The notes under the pieces are model-generated. The model ran no database searches. It was not told where the DNA came from and saw only the letters and a program-made list of their open reading frames with translations. Made by a program: the position numbers and the translations under genes. From Clostridium sp. CMCC3677 (GTDB taxonomy: Bacteria > Bacillota > Clostridia > Clostridiales > Clostridiaceae): a stretch of DNA of 64,000 bases. Positions 53,142 through 61,987 of this stretch are shown in pieces. Positions within the stretch are counted from its first letter, which is position 1. Every line of letters starts with the position of its first letter. The DNA is taken from positions 59,854 to 123,853 of the forward strand of contig NZ_JAMQHS010000010.1 of assembly GCF_023845585.1 (NCBI RefSeq), written 5' to 3'.

Positions 53142-54341
53142 ATGTATTGTGTTAGAAAAATAACAGAAGATCTTTATTGGGTCGGTGGCAATGATCGTCG
53201 CCTTGCTCTTTTTGAAAATATTCATCCAATTTCACGGGGTGTTTCCTATAATTCTTATCTACTTTTAGATGAGAAGACTGTACTCTTTGATACGGTGGAT
53301 TGGTCAATTTGTCGTCAGTTTCTTGAGAATATTAAAGCGGTTTTAGGCGATAGGCCTTTAGATTATATGGTAATCAATCACGTGGAACCAGATCATGCAG
53401 CATGCATTGAAGAAATTATGCTTCGTTATCCAGATGTAAAGATTGTATGCACAGAAAAAGCTTCTATGTTTATGCGTCAGTTTGGTTTTGATATCGATGG
53501 CAAAGTAATAGAAGTCAAAGAAGGAAATAAAATGTCATTTGGAAAACATGACGTTATGTTTGTAGCTGCTCCAATGGTGCATTGGCCAGAAGCTATGGTA
53601 ACATATGATACAACTAATGGGGCATTATTTTCTGCTGATGCTTTTGGATCTTTTGGAGCTCTGGATGGTAAGCTGTTTAATGATGAGGTTAACTTTGACC
53701 GTGATTGGATTGATGAAGCTAGAAGATACTATACAAACATTGTAGGAAAGTATGGTGCTCATGTTCAGGCACTGCTAAAAAAAGCTGGCGGTCTTGACAT
53801 AAAAATTATTTGTCCGTTGCATGGACCAGTATGGCGTAATGATTTTGCGTACTTACTAGACAAGTATGATAAGTGGAGTCGTTATGAGCCAGAAGAAAAA
53901 GGTGTCATGATTGTTTATGGAACAATGTATGGTAATACAGAGGCTGCTGCTAATGATTTAGCAACAAGACTAGTGGAAAAGGGAATGACAAATGTAGTTA
54001 TGTATGACGTTTCCAAAACTCACGTTTCACATTTAATTTCTGAGACATTCAAATATAGTCATGTAGTTCTTGCCTGTGTAACATACAATTTAAACATTTA
54101 TCCTCCTATGTTGAGTTATATAATGGATATGAAAGCATTGAATCTTCAAAAACGTACCTTTGCTCTCATAGAAAATGGATCATGGGCTCCTCAATCTGGT
54201 AAGTTGATGCATAAACTTTTGGATGAGATGAAAGAAATGACTATTTTAGATAATGAGATGTCATTGAACTCAGCTATGAAAGAAGATGATACGAATTCCA
54301 TGGATGATCTTTCTAACAGCATTATCGAGTCAATGAAGTGA
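53142..54341 (+). CDS. Flavodiiron protein (rubredoxin:O2/NO oxidoreductase)
   Basis: A 399-residue protein: a metallo-beta-lactamase-like diiron domain (1-250) and a flavodoxin domain (253-395). The iron ligands are visible in NHVEPDHA (near 79-84), MVHWPEAM, SADAFGSFG and CPLHGPVW; the FMN loop is VYGTMYGNTE. Such proteins reduce O2 to water or NO to N2O with electrons from rubredoxin. The fused rubredoxin of the gene upstream is the obvious donor, making a two-gene acyl-CoA to O2/NO pathway. AAAGGAGGATTAAATTA precedes the ATG. A strong terminator ends the operon. Confidence 0.95.
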   Translation: MYCVRKITEDLYWVGGNDRRLALFENIHPISRGVSYNSYLLLDEKTVLFDTVDWSICRQFLENIKAVLGDRPLDYMVINHVEPDHAACIEEIMLRYPDVKIVCTEKASMFMRQFGFDIDGKVIEVKEGNKMSFGKHDVMFVAAPMVHWPEAMVTYDTTNGALFSADAFGSFGALDGKLFNDEVNFDRDWIDEARRYYTNIVGKYGAHVQALLKKAGGLDIKIICPLHGPVWRNDFAYLLDKYDKWSRYEPEEKGVMIVYGTMYGNTEAAANDLATRLVEKGMTNVVMYDVSKTHVSHLISETFKYSHVVLACVTYNLNIYPPMLSYIMDMKALNLQKRTFALIENGSWAPQSGKLMHKLLDEMKEMTILDNEMSLNSAMKEDDTNSMDDLSNSIIESMK

Positions 54342-54363
54342 TTTTAGAAAAAATAAATTGTTA

Positions 54364-54413
54364 AAATAGTAAAGAAGCTATCTATAATATTTTAGATAGC
54401 TTCTTTACTATTT
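54364..54413 (+). terminator. Intrinsic terminator after the flavodiiron gene
   Basis: AAATAGTAAAGAAGCTATCTA pairs over 20 bases with TAGATAGCTTCTTTACTATT (inverted) across TAATATTT. It can work in both directions. Confidence 0.9.
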
Positions 54414-54503
54414 ACATTGTTTATATCTAATCTTTGTTCAAAATGTAGTTGTTATAATAGTATAATATATATACAATGGATAGTAAAAGGAGATGACAAA
54501 AAC

Positions 54504-54884
54504 ATGAACTTAAATACAATTCACCATATAGCAATAATAGTATCGGATTATGAAAAATCTAAAGATTTTTATGTAAATAAGTTGGGCTTTAATATAATCA
54601 GGGAAAATTATAGACCTGATAGAGGAGATTATAAGTTAGATTTAAAGCTTGGAGATTGTGAACTTGAGATATTTGGAATGCATAATAGTCCTAAAAGAGT
54701 ATCAGGGCCAGAGGCCTGTGGCTTAAGACATTTAGCATTTAAAGTGGAATGCATAGAGGAGATAATAAGTGAATTAAATGAAAAAGGAATAGAAACAGAG
54801 CCTATAAGAATAGATGAATTTACTAATAAGAAAATGACATTCTTCTCTGATCCAGATGGATTACCATTAGAATTACATGAGTAA
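54504..54884 (+). CDS. Glyoxalase/VOC family protein (YaeR/SMU1112c-like)
   Basis: A 126-residue protein of the vicinal-oxygen-chelate superfamily. HHIAIIVSDYEKSKDFYVNK opens it, and the pattern DLKLGDCELEIF, GLRHLAFKVE and FFSDPDGLPLELHE gives the usual metal ligands His-Glu-His-Glu of the YaeR/gloA2-like group. The ATG at 54504 follows AAAGGAGATGAC; the frame is open further upstream, but without a start signal. A small isomerase or detoxifying lyase role is likely; substrate unknown. Confidence 0.9.
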   Translation: MNLNTIHHIAIIVSDYEKSKDFYVNKLGFNIIRENYRPDRGDYKLDLKLGDCELEIFGMHNSPKRVSGPEACGLRHLAFKVECIEEIISELNEKGIETEPIRIDEFTNKKMTFFSDPDGLPLELHE

Positions 54885-55037
54885 AATTTATTATAAAATA
54901 TATTAAAACATAGCATTATATTAAAATATAATTAAAATTTATTGATTTTTTTACTGAATTACTTATGATTAAATATGAAATAAATATCTAAATTTATACT
55001 ATCTTAGAAGATTTATAGCTAAATTGTAAAAATAGTG

Positions 55038-55066
55038 TTGACAATTTATATTATGTATCCTATAAT
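55038..55066 (+). promoter_or_regulatory. tRNA operon promoter
   Basis: TTGACA (55038-55043) and TATAAT (55061-55066) with 17 bases between: a consensus sigma-A promoter about 90 bases before the first tRNA. Confidence 0.9.
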
Positions 55067-55158
55067 AAACAAGCAGTCAAGTTGCAAGGGATTTAATTCC
55101 TGAATAACTTAAGTATTAAAGTTTAAAACTTGATTATAAGATGAATATTTTAAATTAT

Positions 55159-55235
<77 letters not shown>

Positions 55236-55239
55236 TTTT

Positions 55240-55315
55240 GGTTCACTAGCTCAGTCGGTAGAGCACATGACTTTTAATCATGGTGTCCCGGGTTCGATTC
55301 CCGGGTGAGCCACCA
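55240..55315 (+). tRNA. tRNA-Lys (anticodon UUU)
   Basis: Acceptor GGTTCAC/GTGAGCC, anticodon stem CATGA/TCATG with loop CTTTTAA (TTT), T arm CCGGGTTCGATTCCCGG and encoded CCA. It lies four bases after tRNA-Arg, in the same transcript. Confidence 0.97.
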
Positions 55316-55323
55316 AAATATTG

Positions 55324-55362
55324 TCCAAAGTAGAAATGTAAATTTTTACTTTGGATTTTTTT
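55324..55362 (+). terminator. Terminator of the tRNA operon
   Basis: TCCAAAGTA pairs with TACTTTGGA, then TTTTTTT. Confidence 0.9.
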
Positions 55363-55390
55363 ATTTTGAAAGAGTTAAATATTGTTTAAA

Positions 55391-55501
55391 CAGTACATAA
55401 AAACAGGAGCTTTTGGAACAGTAGAAATTAAGAAATTTGAACATGTTAAAAGTTATCTATTACCATGGAATTGGCAACATATAATAAAAAAAGCATATTA
55501 A
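55391..55501 (+). pseudogene. C-terminal gene remnant after tRNA operon
   Basis: A start-less frame QYIKTGAFGTVEIKKFEHVK continuing SYLLPWNWQHIIKKAY to a stop. It looks like the last 36 codons of a lost gene whose 5' part may have been replaced when DNA was inserted at the tRNA locus. Family not recognised. The rest of 55363-55602 shows only the leader of the cupin gene. Confidence 0.4.
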
Positions 55502-55602
55502 AAGAATGGTGTTGAAAATACGAATTATTTATAGTTAATATAGCACATTTGCAAAACTTAAAACATATGATAATTTTGAACTAATATAAAGGAAGAAACA
55601 AG

Positions 55603-56178
55603 ATGAATAATTCTAGAATGTATCCATGGGATTATTATTCAGATACCCCATACCATATATATAATGATAATTGTGATTATAATAATCCTTATTTTAAGGC
55701 TGTTCCATATACTACACTTTTTGATGACACAGAGTGTAACTTAAGATTTGATTCCTCACAATTAGAAATGAGCAGTAACCAAATGGTATTGAAAGATTAT
55801 GGTCCACAACCTTTAGTAATTAATATTGATAAAGCTACCAAGCAAAACAATAATTTTCGTACTGGTTTATGGACAGGGGAACATTTTCAAGTTACTTTGA
55901 TGAGTATCAATGTTGGTGATGACATTGGTTTAGAGGTTCATCCAAACACTGATCAGTTTATACGTATTGAAGAAGGAGAAGGACTTGTTAAAATGGGAAG
56001 AAGCAAAGAAAGATTAGATTTTCAAGCAAATGCCCATGATGACTTTGCAATCATCATACCTGCTGGTATGTGGCACAATATTATAAATACAGGTAATAAA
56101 CCACTTAAAGTATACGCTATATATGCACCACCTCAACATCCTCATGGTGTAGTTAATGTGACTAAACCAGCTGAATAA
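55603..56178 (+). CDS. Cupin domain protein
   Basis: A 191-residue protein with an N-terminal Tyr/Asp-rich tail (MYPWDYYSDTPYHIYND) and a C-terminal cupin barrel: GEHFQVTLMSI, GDDIGLEVHPNTDQF (cupin motif 1), then IPAGMWHNIINTG (motif 2). Two likely metal ligands are the histidines in EVHP and MWHN. It resembles mannose-6-phosphate-isomerase-like cupins found in clostridia, some of which are spore-coat associated. AAGGAAGAAACAAG precedes the ATG. Enzyme activity unknown. A terminator follows at once. Confidence 0.85.
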   Translation: MNNSRMYPWDYYSDTPYHIYNDNCDYNNPYFKAVPYTTLFDDTECNLRFDSSQLEMSSNQMVLKDYGPQPLVINIDKATKQNNNFRTGLWTGEHFQVTLMSINVGDDIGLEVHPNTDQFIRIEEGEGLVKMGRSKERLDFQANAHDDFAIIIPAGMWHNIINTGNKPLKVYAIYAPPQHPHGVVNVTKPAE

Positions 56179-56220
56179 TTTGCTCAAGTAACTATAAATA
56201 ATAAGGAATGAGCAAATATT

Positions 56221-56263
56221 GTCTAACCATATATCAATTGATATTATAGGTTAGACTTTTTTT
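56221..56263 (+). terminator. Intrinsic terminator after the cupin gene
   Basis: GTCTAACC pairs with GGTTAGAC over an AT-rich loop, then seven T. Confidence 0.88.
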
Positions 56264-56264
56264 A

Positions 56265-56849
56265 TTAAGTAAATATGATTTAGACACTGCTATAAAGTTT
56301 ATTTCAGGTGCCGTAGAAATTGCTCCTGTATATTATGTTTCAGGTAATCATGAAGCTTGGTCTGGAAAATTTCCTTTGATAAAAGAAAAATTGATAGATA
56401 TGGGTGTTTATATTCTTGATGATAAATCATTTAAACTTTCAAAGGGTAGTAGTTCAATACATTTATTTGGTTTATCTGATCCAGATTTTCTTACATCTAG
56501 CTATAGGGAGGGTACAGATATAAGTAAAATGGAAGAACAATTAAATATGTGGTCAACTGATAAAAATTTTAAAATCTTACTTTCTCATAGGCCTGAACTT
56601 TTTGATTTGTATGTTCAAAATAATATGGACTTAATTTTTACAGGACATGCACATGGTGGACAATTTAGAATTCCTGGTATAGGGGGAGTGATTGCTCCAG
56701 ATCAAGGAATATTTCCTAATTATACAAGTGAAGGTTACAACAAAGATTTATCTACAATGTTTGTAAGCAGAGGACTAGGTAACAGTATTTTCCCAACAAG
56801 AATTTTTAATAGACCAGAAATCATTCAAGTAACATTAAAAACACAATAA
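56265..56849 (+). pseudogene. 5'-truncated metallophosphoesterase (YkuE-like)
   Basis: The frame is open right from the preceding terminator, without a start codon. It carries YVSGNHEAWSGKF (the GNHE motif), LLSHRPELFDL and FTGHAHGGQFRIPG, all from calcineurin-like phosphoesterases of the YkuE/DUF2073 type. The N-terminal motifs (DxH and GDxxD) and any membrane anchor are missing. The ATG at 56376 would lose GNHE as well, so no functional product is expected. The break lies exactly at the cupin terminator, which suggests a deletion between the two genes. Confidence 0.8.
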
Positions 56850-56875
56850 ATAAAATTGGCTATATTTTAAGTGAA

Positions 56876-57075
56876 TGTTGATATTGTAATATAAAGCTCA
56901 TGGACAGAGGAATTTACTTTAAGAACTCTAAAATAAAGCTTAGTCCAATTAATGCATGCTCCCACTCAAAGATTGCGGACAAGCAATTAATTGTACAAAT
57001 CTTCATTAAGAGTTCTAAAAAGCAAATTCCAATGCCAGTTCGCCCTTATACTACAATATCAACACTGTTTTAAAA
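56876..57075. repeat. About 200-bp dispersed palindromic element, complete copy
   Basis: The left end AATGTTGATATTGTAATATAA and the right end TTATACTACAATATCAACAC are inverted copies. Further in, AAGAACTCT and AGAGTTCT pair. The centre has TAATTAATTGCTTGTCCGC on the minus strand. One end recurs at 11879-11926, and a decayed copy lies near 61150-61290. No ORF is present. It may be a non-autonomous mobile element or a structured RNA; it folds well on either strand. Confidence 0.7.
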
Positions 57076-57158
57076 TATGGTCATAAAATAAACACTAGTC
57101 ATATAATTTTTATGTCTTATCATATACATAATAATGATTTATGATGGGAGATGGTGTT

Positions 57159-57500
57159 GTGAAACAAAAGGTATTTACAAGGGATCTAACAATTATTTTA
57201 TTTATTGTTTCTATAATTGAATTTTTTATGTTGCTAATTAATATTAAGATACCAACTATGATATTAATAATATCTACTGTATTGCTATTTGCTATTACCA
57301 TATTGGAAGCTATCAAAACACAGGTGTTCAAGAAGTTATTATATCCATTAATTGCAGTTTATTTTCTTGTAGCAATCCCTATTATAAAGGGATTAATATC
57401 TAATAATATTTTGTTTATAACCATAGTAATAGCAAGTTTTATTATTACTATGATGTTTTTATATAATGATTTATTAAAATCAAATAAAGGAAAATTCTAA
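57159..57500 (+). CDS. Small integral membrane protein
   Basis: A 113-residue, four-helix membrane protein: TIILFIVSIIEFFMLLIN, then MILIISTVLLFAITILEAI, LLYPLIAVYFLVAIPIIKG and NILFITIVIASFIITMMFL. A GTG at 57159 is the likely start, with GGGAGATGG upstream; an ATG 18 bases earlier is possible. No family recognised and no partner genes. Short cytosolic ends. Confidence 0.6.
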   Translation: MKQKVFTRDLTIILFIVSIIEFFMLLINIKIPTMILIISTVLLFAITILEAIKTQVFKKLLYPLIAVYFLVAIPIIKGLISNNILFITIVIASFIITMMFLYNDLLKSNKGKF

Positions 57501-57707
57501 ATAAACATGTTATAATTTGATCATATTTGTAAGTAAATATAACCACTATATCATATAAGCTAGGGGGATAAAAATTAATTAAAAGTATTATTTTAAATAC
57601 TCAATGAGGTTTAGTTCATATTATATAGATTATGATTATTTTAATATAAACTGTTTACAAGGGATGAACTACGAGAAAGTTATAAAATATTTAAAGGAGT
57701 TATGTAT

Positions 57708-58510
57708 ATGGAAAATGATAATTCTTTACTTTATGCTTGTTGGATAAATGATATTAAGCTTATAAAGGAAAAACTTGTAGATGTAAAACCATCACAGTTA
57801 AAGAAAAGTATACAGGAAACTGGCACTGCCCTTCATGTGGCAGCACAAAACCACAACACACAAGCTGTTGATCTTTTATTGGCAGCAGGAGCAGATTTAG
57901 AGCAAGGAGATTTTTTAGGAAACAATGCCATGCTTGCTTGCATAGAAAAGGATGTCAAAACAGAAATGCATTAAATCAGTTAATTTGCTATTCATGGAAT
58001 AAAAGTTTTGCAGAATACCTTTTGAGCAAAGGATGCCTTATAAATGCTACGGCAAGAGATAAAGAAACTCTACTAGAAAGTGCAGCGAGCTTTAATAATA
58101 GAGAGGCGATTTCTTTTTTGCTATCAAATGGTATTGATAGCAGTAGTATGAATAAAGCACTCTGTTGGGCAATTATCTATAATTCTGTTGATGCAGTAAG
58201 ATGTCTTTTAGAAAATGGTGCGAATTTAGAAGAAATGTACACTAACTGTAAAGGCATAGAAAGGTCTTTATATCATAATATTTTGGCACTGAATAATCGA
58301 GGAAGCCGCATGGACATAATTAAATTATTGTTTAGAGCAGGAGTAGATTTCAAAAAAACTCCTGTACGAGCCGTTACACTTGGATTAGAAAAAACAAAAC
58401 TCAGTCCATATGACTATGCAAAAGAGAAATTACAAAAATACCCAGAAAGTACATTTATTCAAGAAAATCTTTCCTTTGTAGATAGGTTGGCAACTCAAAA
58501 TAATATATAA
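57708..58510 (+). pseudogene. Ankyrin repeat protein, frameshifted
   Basis: The first frame (from 57708, AAAGGAG upstream) codes for MENDNSLLYACWINDIKLIK and two ankyrin repeats up to AMLACIEKD, then stops at 57974. The second frame takes over at about 57950 (QNRNALNQLICYSWNKSF) with three more repeats (YLLSKGCLINATARDKETLL, LLENGANLEEMY) to 58510. Adding one base near GATGTCAAAACAG restores a single 267-codon gene. Either a real mutation or a sequencing error. The 57501-57707 spacer contains a weak 48-codon frame and no other clear feature. Confidence 0.8.
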
Positions 58511-58596
58511 TGAGTATGTGTAGTTTATCGTTTAGAGATTGCTCTAAAAATAACATCAGGTGAATTTATATAAATGTACAAGGAGGGATCAATTCG

Positions 58597-59634
58597 ATGA
58601 ATGATAAAATGGTAAATTATGTTAAAATGAAATATAAAGCCGCAAAAAAGAATTTCTCAAAAATAATGGCAGATATCCAGTTAAAATGTGTGAGTACCGT
58701 TATCAGCAAAGGTGTATTATATAATGTACTTCCATATGAAAATGAGCTGCATGGATATAAGGTAAAAGGAAAAAAGATTGCTGAGCCAATATGTAAGAAT
58801 AATTGTTACCGATATTCCTTTGACGAGCAAGGACGTATTATTCTCGTAGAGGAAATGAGTGAGTTTTTGGGACATTTTCACTATACAACTATGTATTTTT
58901 ATCACGAGGATAGGGTAGAAACAATGTATTGGGATGCCGATATGCTCTATAATGTTACAGTTTACTTATTAGGAGAGAATGGTCCTACAGAAGTTTATTT
59001 TTGTAGTGATAAGAGTGAGGCATACAAGGAATATTATTATGAAAATGCCTGCCTTATGAAGATTGCATCCAAAACAAAAGGGGACACAACTGAGATAGGA
59101 ATTGATTTTAATTTCTTTTATAAACCGAATGGTATTCTGCAAAAAATTATTAGAAGTTGGAACAGTGGTGGCACAGAAGTGGTTTACACTACTGATAAAA
59201 TTAACTATAAAAAGTTAGAACAAAGGCTTTTGAATGAAATGGAAAAAGCTGTTTCAGATTTTACGGAACAAAATGCAGATAAGAAAATTACGTTAATGGC
59301 TTTCATGTGCTATCCTGGTCATGGATACCTTTCACTATCTGCTGATACTTGTGATTGTGTGGACAAGGATTCTCCTGCCGATTGGGAGTATGAGGATTTT
59401 GCCAGTAGTAATTTGGTAGATATACCATTAGATGATAAAGAAGAAGAAAAGGTGTTGACTACTATTGCGAAGGCCGCAGATGCTCTTACAAAGTTATCTG
59501 TCTTTTCAAAACTGTCTAAAGCAGACGGATTCTATTGTACTATGTTTAATCACGATGAAGAATATATTGATGAGGCTAATCCCAAATTGAAAAAACTGTT
59601 GAGAGATAATCCATACTTTAGCCAGGGTAAATAA
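58597..59634 (+). CDS. Hypothetical protein, DUF4303-like C-terminal part
   Basis: A 345-residue soluble protein. The first half is beta-rich with Tyr- and Glu-rich hairpins (YRYSFDEQGRIILVEEMSEF and similar), resembling RHS/WXG-immunity-like repeats. The second half has KITLMAFMCYPGHGYLSLSA, then DWEYEDFAS, and a helix pair, similar to DUF4303 proteins that occur as immunity proteins near toxins. AAGGAGGGATCAATTCG precedes the ATG. Base composition is less AT-rich than its neighbours. With the ankyrin gene upstream it may be a remnant of an immunity-gene cluster. Tentative. Confidence 0.6.
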   Translation: MNDKMVNYVKMKYKAAKKNFSKIMADIQLKCVSTVISKGVLYNVLPYENELHGYKVKGKKIAEPICKNNCYRYSFDEQGRIILVEEMSEFLGHFHYTTMYFYHEDRVETMYWDADMLYNVTVYLLGENGPTEVYFCSDKSEAYKEYYYENACLMKIASKTKGDTTEIGIDFNFFYKPNGILQKIIRSWNSGGTEVVYTTDKINYKKLEQRLLNEMEKAVSDFTEQNADKKITLMAFMCYPGHGYLSLSADTCDCVDKDSPADWEYEDFASSNLVDIPLDDKEEEKVLTTIAKAADALTKLSVFSKLSKADGFYCTMFNHDEEYIDEANPKLKKLLRDNPYFSQGK

Positions 59635-59696
59635 GCATTAAATATAGTAATATATTGTGATAAAACAAAACTTATATTTTACATAGGAGGACATAC

Positions 59697-60031
59697 ATGG
59701 AGATTATAAAATCAATATTTTATTTTATATTAGCTGGAATATTTGAAATTGGTGGTGGATATCTTGTTTGGATATGGTTCGTGATGGAAAAAGCTTTTGG
59801 TATGGAATTATTGGAGCAATAGTATTAATTTTATATGGAATAATTCCAACATTGCAACCTTCAAATGCTAATTTCGGTAAGGTATATGCAGCCTATGGAG
59901 GCATATTTATTGTTTTATCGATTTTATGGGGATGGAAAATTGATAATGTAACACCTGATAAATTTGATTTAATTGGCGGGTTTATAGCACTTATTGGTGT
60001 TATTGTGATTATGTATGCACCTAGAGGGTAA
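59697..60031 (+). pseudogene. ynfA: YnfA/UPF0060 family membrane protein, frameshifted
   Basis: The frame from the ATG at 59697 (AGGAGG upstream) gives [20 protein letters not shown] and GYLVWIWF. The rest, [20 protein letters not shown] ... [16 protein letters not shown], is in the next frame. YnfA proteins read straight through this point (GYLVWLWLREGKSLWYG type), so one base is missing near 59781. The protein is a four-helix inner-membrane protein of the small drug/cation-transporter fold. Apart from the shift it is complete (about 111 residues). Mutation or sequencing error. Confidence 0.88.
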
Positions 60032-60193
60032 ATTTAATATTTAATTATTTTTAGAAGAATGACTATATGGACATTTGGTGCAAAGATTGAATCAGGAATA
60101 GATCAAGGTAAACTTAAAGTTAAAGCAAAAGATTCTGTAATTTTAATTGGACTTTAAGTACCAGTAGGATTAACAGATTAAGGGGGAGCAAGA

Positions 60194-60445
60194 TTGGGAG
60201 ATATAAAACAATGGTCATTTGGATTTAATGAATTAAAATATTTTTTATTTAAAAGAAAAATTTGTAATATATGTGGAACCAAAATGAAAAAAGTAACAAG
60301 TAAAAAATATATTGGAATGAAAAAATTTAATGGTATTATTACAGGTCCATCATGTGATAAAGCATATGAAGTTACAGTTTTTTATTATTGTACAAAATGT
60401 AATAAAAAATATTCTTTAGAAGAACTAGCAAAATGGAATAAATAA
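60194..60445 (+). CDS. Small zinc-ribbon protein
   Basis: An 83-residue protein with two CxxC pairs, CNICGTKM and CTKCNKKY, forming a probable zinc ribbon around a beta hairpin. The TTG start is supported by AGGGGGAG 7 bases upstream; no ATG fits. A 32-codon frame before it (60063-60158, MTIWTFGAKIESGIDQGKLK) may be a gene remnant. No partner; function unknown. Confidence 0.6.
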   Translation: MGDIKQWSFGFNELKYFLFKRKICNICGTKMKKVTSKKYIGMKKFNGIITGPSCDKAYEVTVFYYCTKCNKKYSLEELAKWNK

Positions 60446-60703
60446 TTATCCTAAAAGTATATCGATTATAACTAAAGATATAAATGAGCAGATTGTTTAT
60501 GAATATAATAAAAATTTATAAAATGATATTTAATTATTTAAAATATGAATTGAATTTGTAATATTTTTTTGTTCTCAATCTATTGTTAATATGCAGAACA
60601 ATTATTCTTCATACTGTCATACATTTATAACAAGGTAAAAGAATATTTTCATATTATTATAATGCAATATTAAAATAGAATTAGTGATAAGAAAGGTGAA
60701 ATG

Positions 60704-61131
60704 ATGAAAAGAAAATTATTTGGTTTTGGAGGATTTATATTAATTAACATAATGTTATATGTTTATATTTTAAAAGTGTTTTGCCAGCTTTAAATAATAT
60801 TGGTGGCTATGAAAGTAAGGCAGTAGGTCCCACAAATTGGCAGGTACTGCAAGCATTAAGCGTAATTGCACCTGCTATTTTGATTTACTTTGTTGCCGTT
60901 TATTTGTTTTATTACTTTAAAATTACAGGACTTAATAAATTTGTTTTTCCTATCCTTGTTTTTACATTTTATTTATTATTTATTTTTTTAGGTATTGTCG
61001 TATGTGGTGGAGCATTTGGGTGGATAGGATTATTAACATTTATACCAGCTATTATAGTATTGTTGTTGTCAGTTTTTTGGGTTTGGAAATATGATAAAAA
61101 GTATAAAAATCAACAAAAATATAACTTGTAA
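60704..61131 (+). pseudogene. Small membrane protein, frameshifted
   Basis: From the ATG at 60704 (AAAGGTGA upstream) the frame reads MKRKLFGFGGFILINIMLYV, then stops at TAA near 60793. From about 60780 the next frame gives LPALNNIGGYESKAVGPTNW and three membrane helices to 61131. One missing base in the TTTTAAAAGTG stretch explains the break. Joined, it would be about 142 residues with four membrane helices. Family not recognised. Confidence 0.65.
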
Positions 61132-61149
61132 TATTATCACAAACAAAAT

Positions 61150-61290
61150 GTCATAATGCGAAGCTCATCAAATTACAACTATTGAGTTAGTTTACTTTGT
61201 TTCATTCTTAAATTATGAAATAATAGAACTCTTAAAAAGGGGTTCCATTATTATATACTATATTATCAACACTATTCATTAACATAGGCT
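61150..61290. repeat. Decayed copy of the palindromic element
   Basis: ATAGAACTCTTAAAAAGGGG and TATACTATATTATCAACACT correspond to AGAGTTCTAAAAAGCAA and TATACTACAATATCAACACT of the element at 56876-57075. The left part keeps AAGCTCAT and TTACTTTG only. Confidence 0.5.
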
Positions 61291-61471
61291 AAAATAAATA
61301 TCACAGATATTAAAAGAATTGTAAAAGAAGATAACAAACAAAGATATTTCTAAATCAAGTAGAATTATGAGAATGATAAGAGTGGCTTATTATTTAGGGT
61401 GATTAATGGGGACTTATCATTGTGATGAAGGTCATACCAAGACAACAATAAGTTAATTAATAATACTAAAC

Positions 61472-61915
61472 ATTCTATTTTACCATGATTTAACCTTAAC
61501 ATGAGATGTACAATAAAATATCCTTATAGCTATAACGTTGATTTTGTAGCTAGAAGGATGTTTCTATTTTTAACGCTTAATAATGTTATAAAAATAGTTC
61601 CTAAGAATGTAACTAGTAATGTTACAAGAAATATTAATGAATTGAAATATTTTTAGAGAAGACAACTTCTTATCTTCTTATATTCATATGTTGATAAAAA
61701 GATAACTTCTTTTAATTTTGAATACCAATTTTGATAAAGAATTTAAGATTATCTTAGGAAAAAAGAAAGTGATTAATATTTTTAGAAACACTTGGGATTT
61801 AATTAGCTTAGGTGTTTTTTATATGTAATTTGTAAAAATGATGGACAAAAATGTTCTTTAAAATTTGAATAATCGGATATTTACAGAATATGCTATAATT
61901 GATTCATAAATTAGA
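61472..61915. repeat. Long direct intergenic repeat, copy 1
   Basis: About 440 bases matching 63441-63895 at an estimated 80-85%. In order it holds: terminator TATCCTTATAGCTA...TAGCTAGAAGGAT with T run; about 190 bases with GACAACTTCTTATCTTCTTA; terminator AACACTTGGG...GCTTAGGTGTTTTTT; and promoter with extended -10 TGCTATAAT near 61890. It precedes the LUD gene. It fills most of the 61132-61987 spacer; the remaining 61291-61471 shows nothing. Confidence 0.85.
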
Positions 61916-61987
61916 TATTATGAAGTATGATAATTAGTATCTAAAAATAAAATTTGAACTATATTTGCGGAAAGGATATACATTTGA

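Noticed and set aside
61530..61690. Conserved hydrophobic minus-strand peptide in both long repeats (FLVTIFITLL-like), a possible type I toxin
   Set aside because: Neither copy has a start codon in frame, and copy 1 has a stop just before the hydrophobic part. The similarity follows from the DNA repeat.
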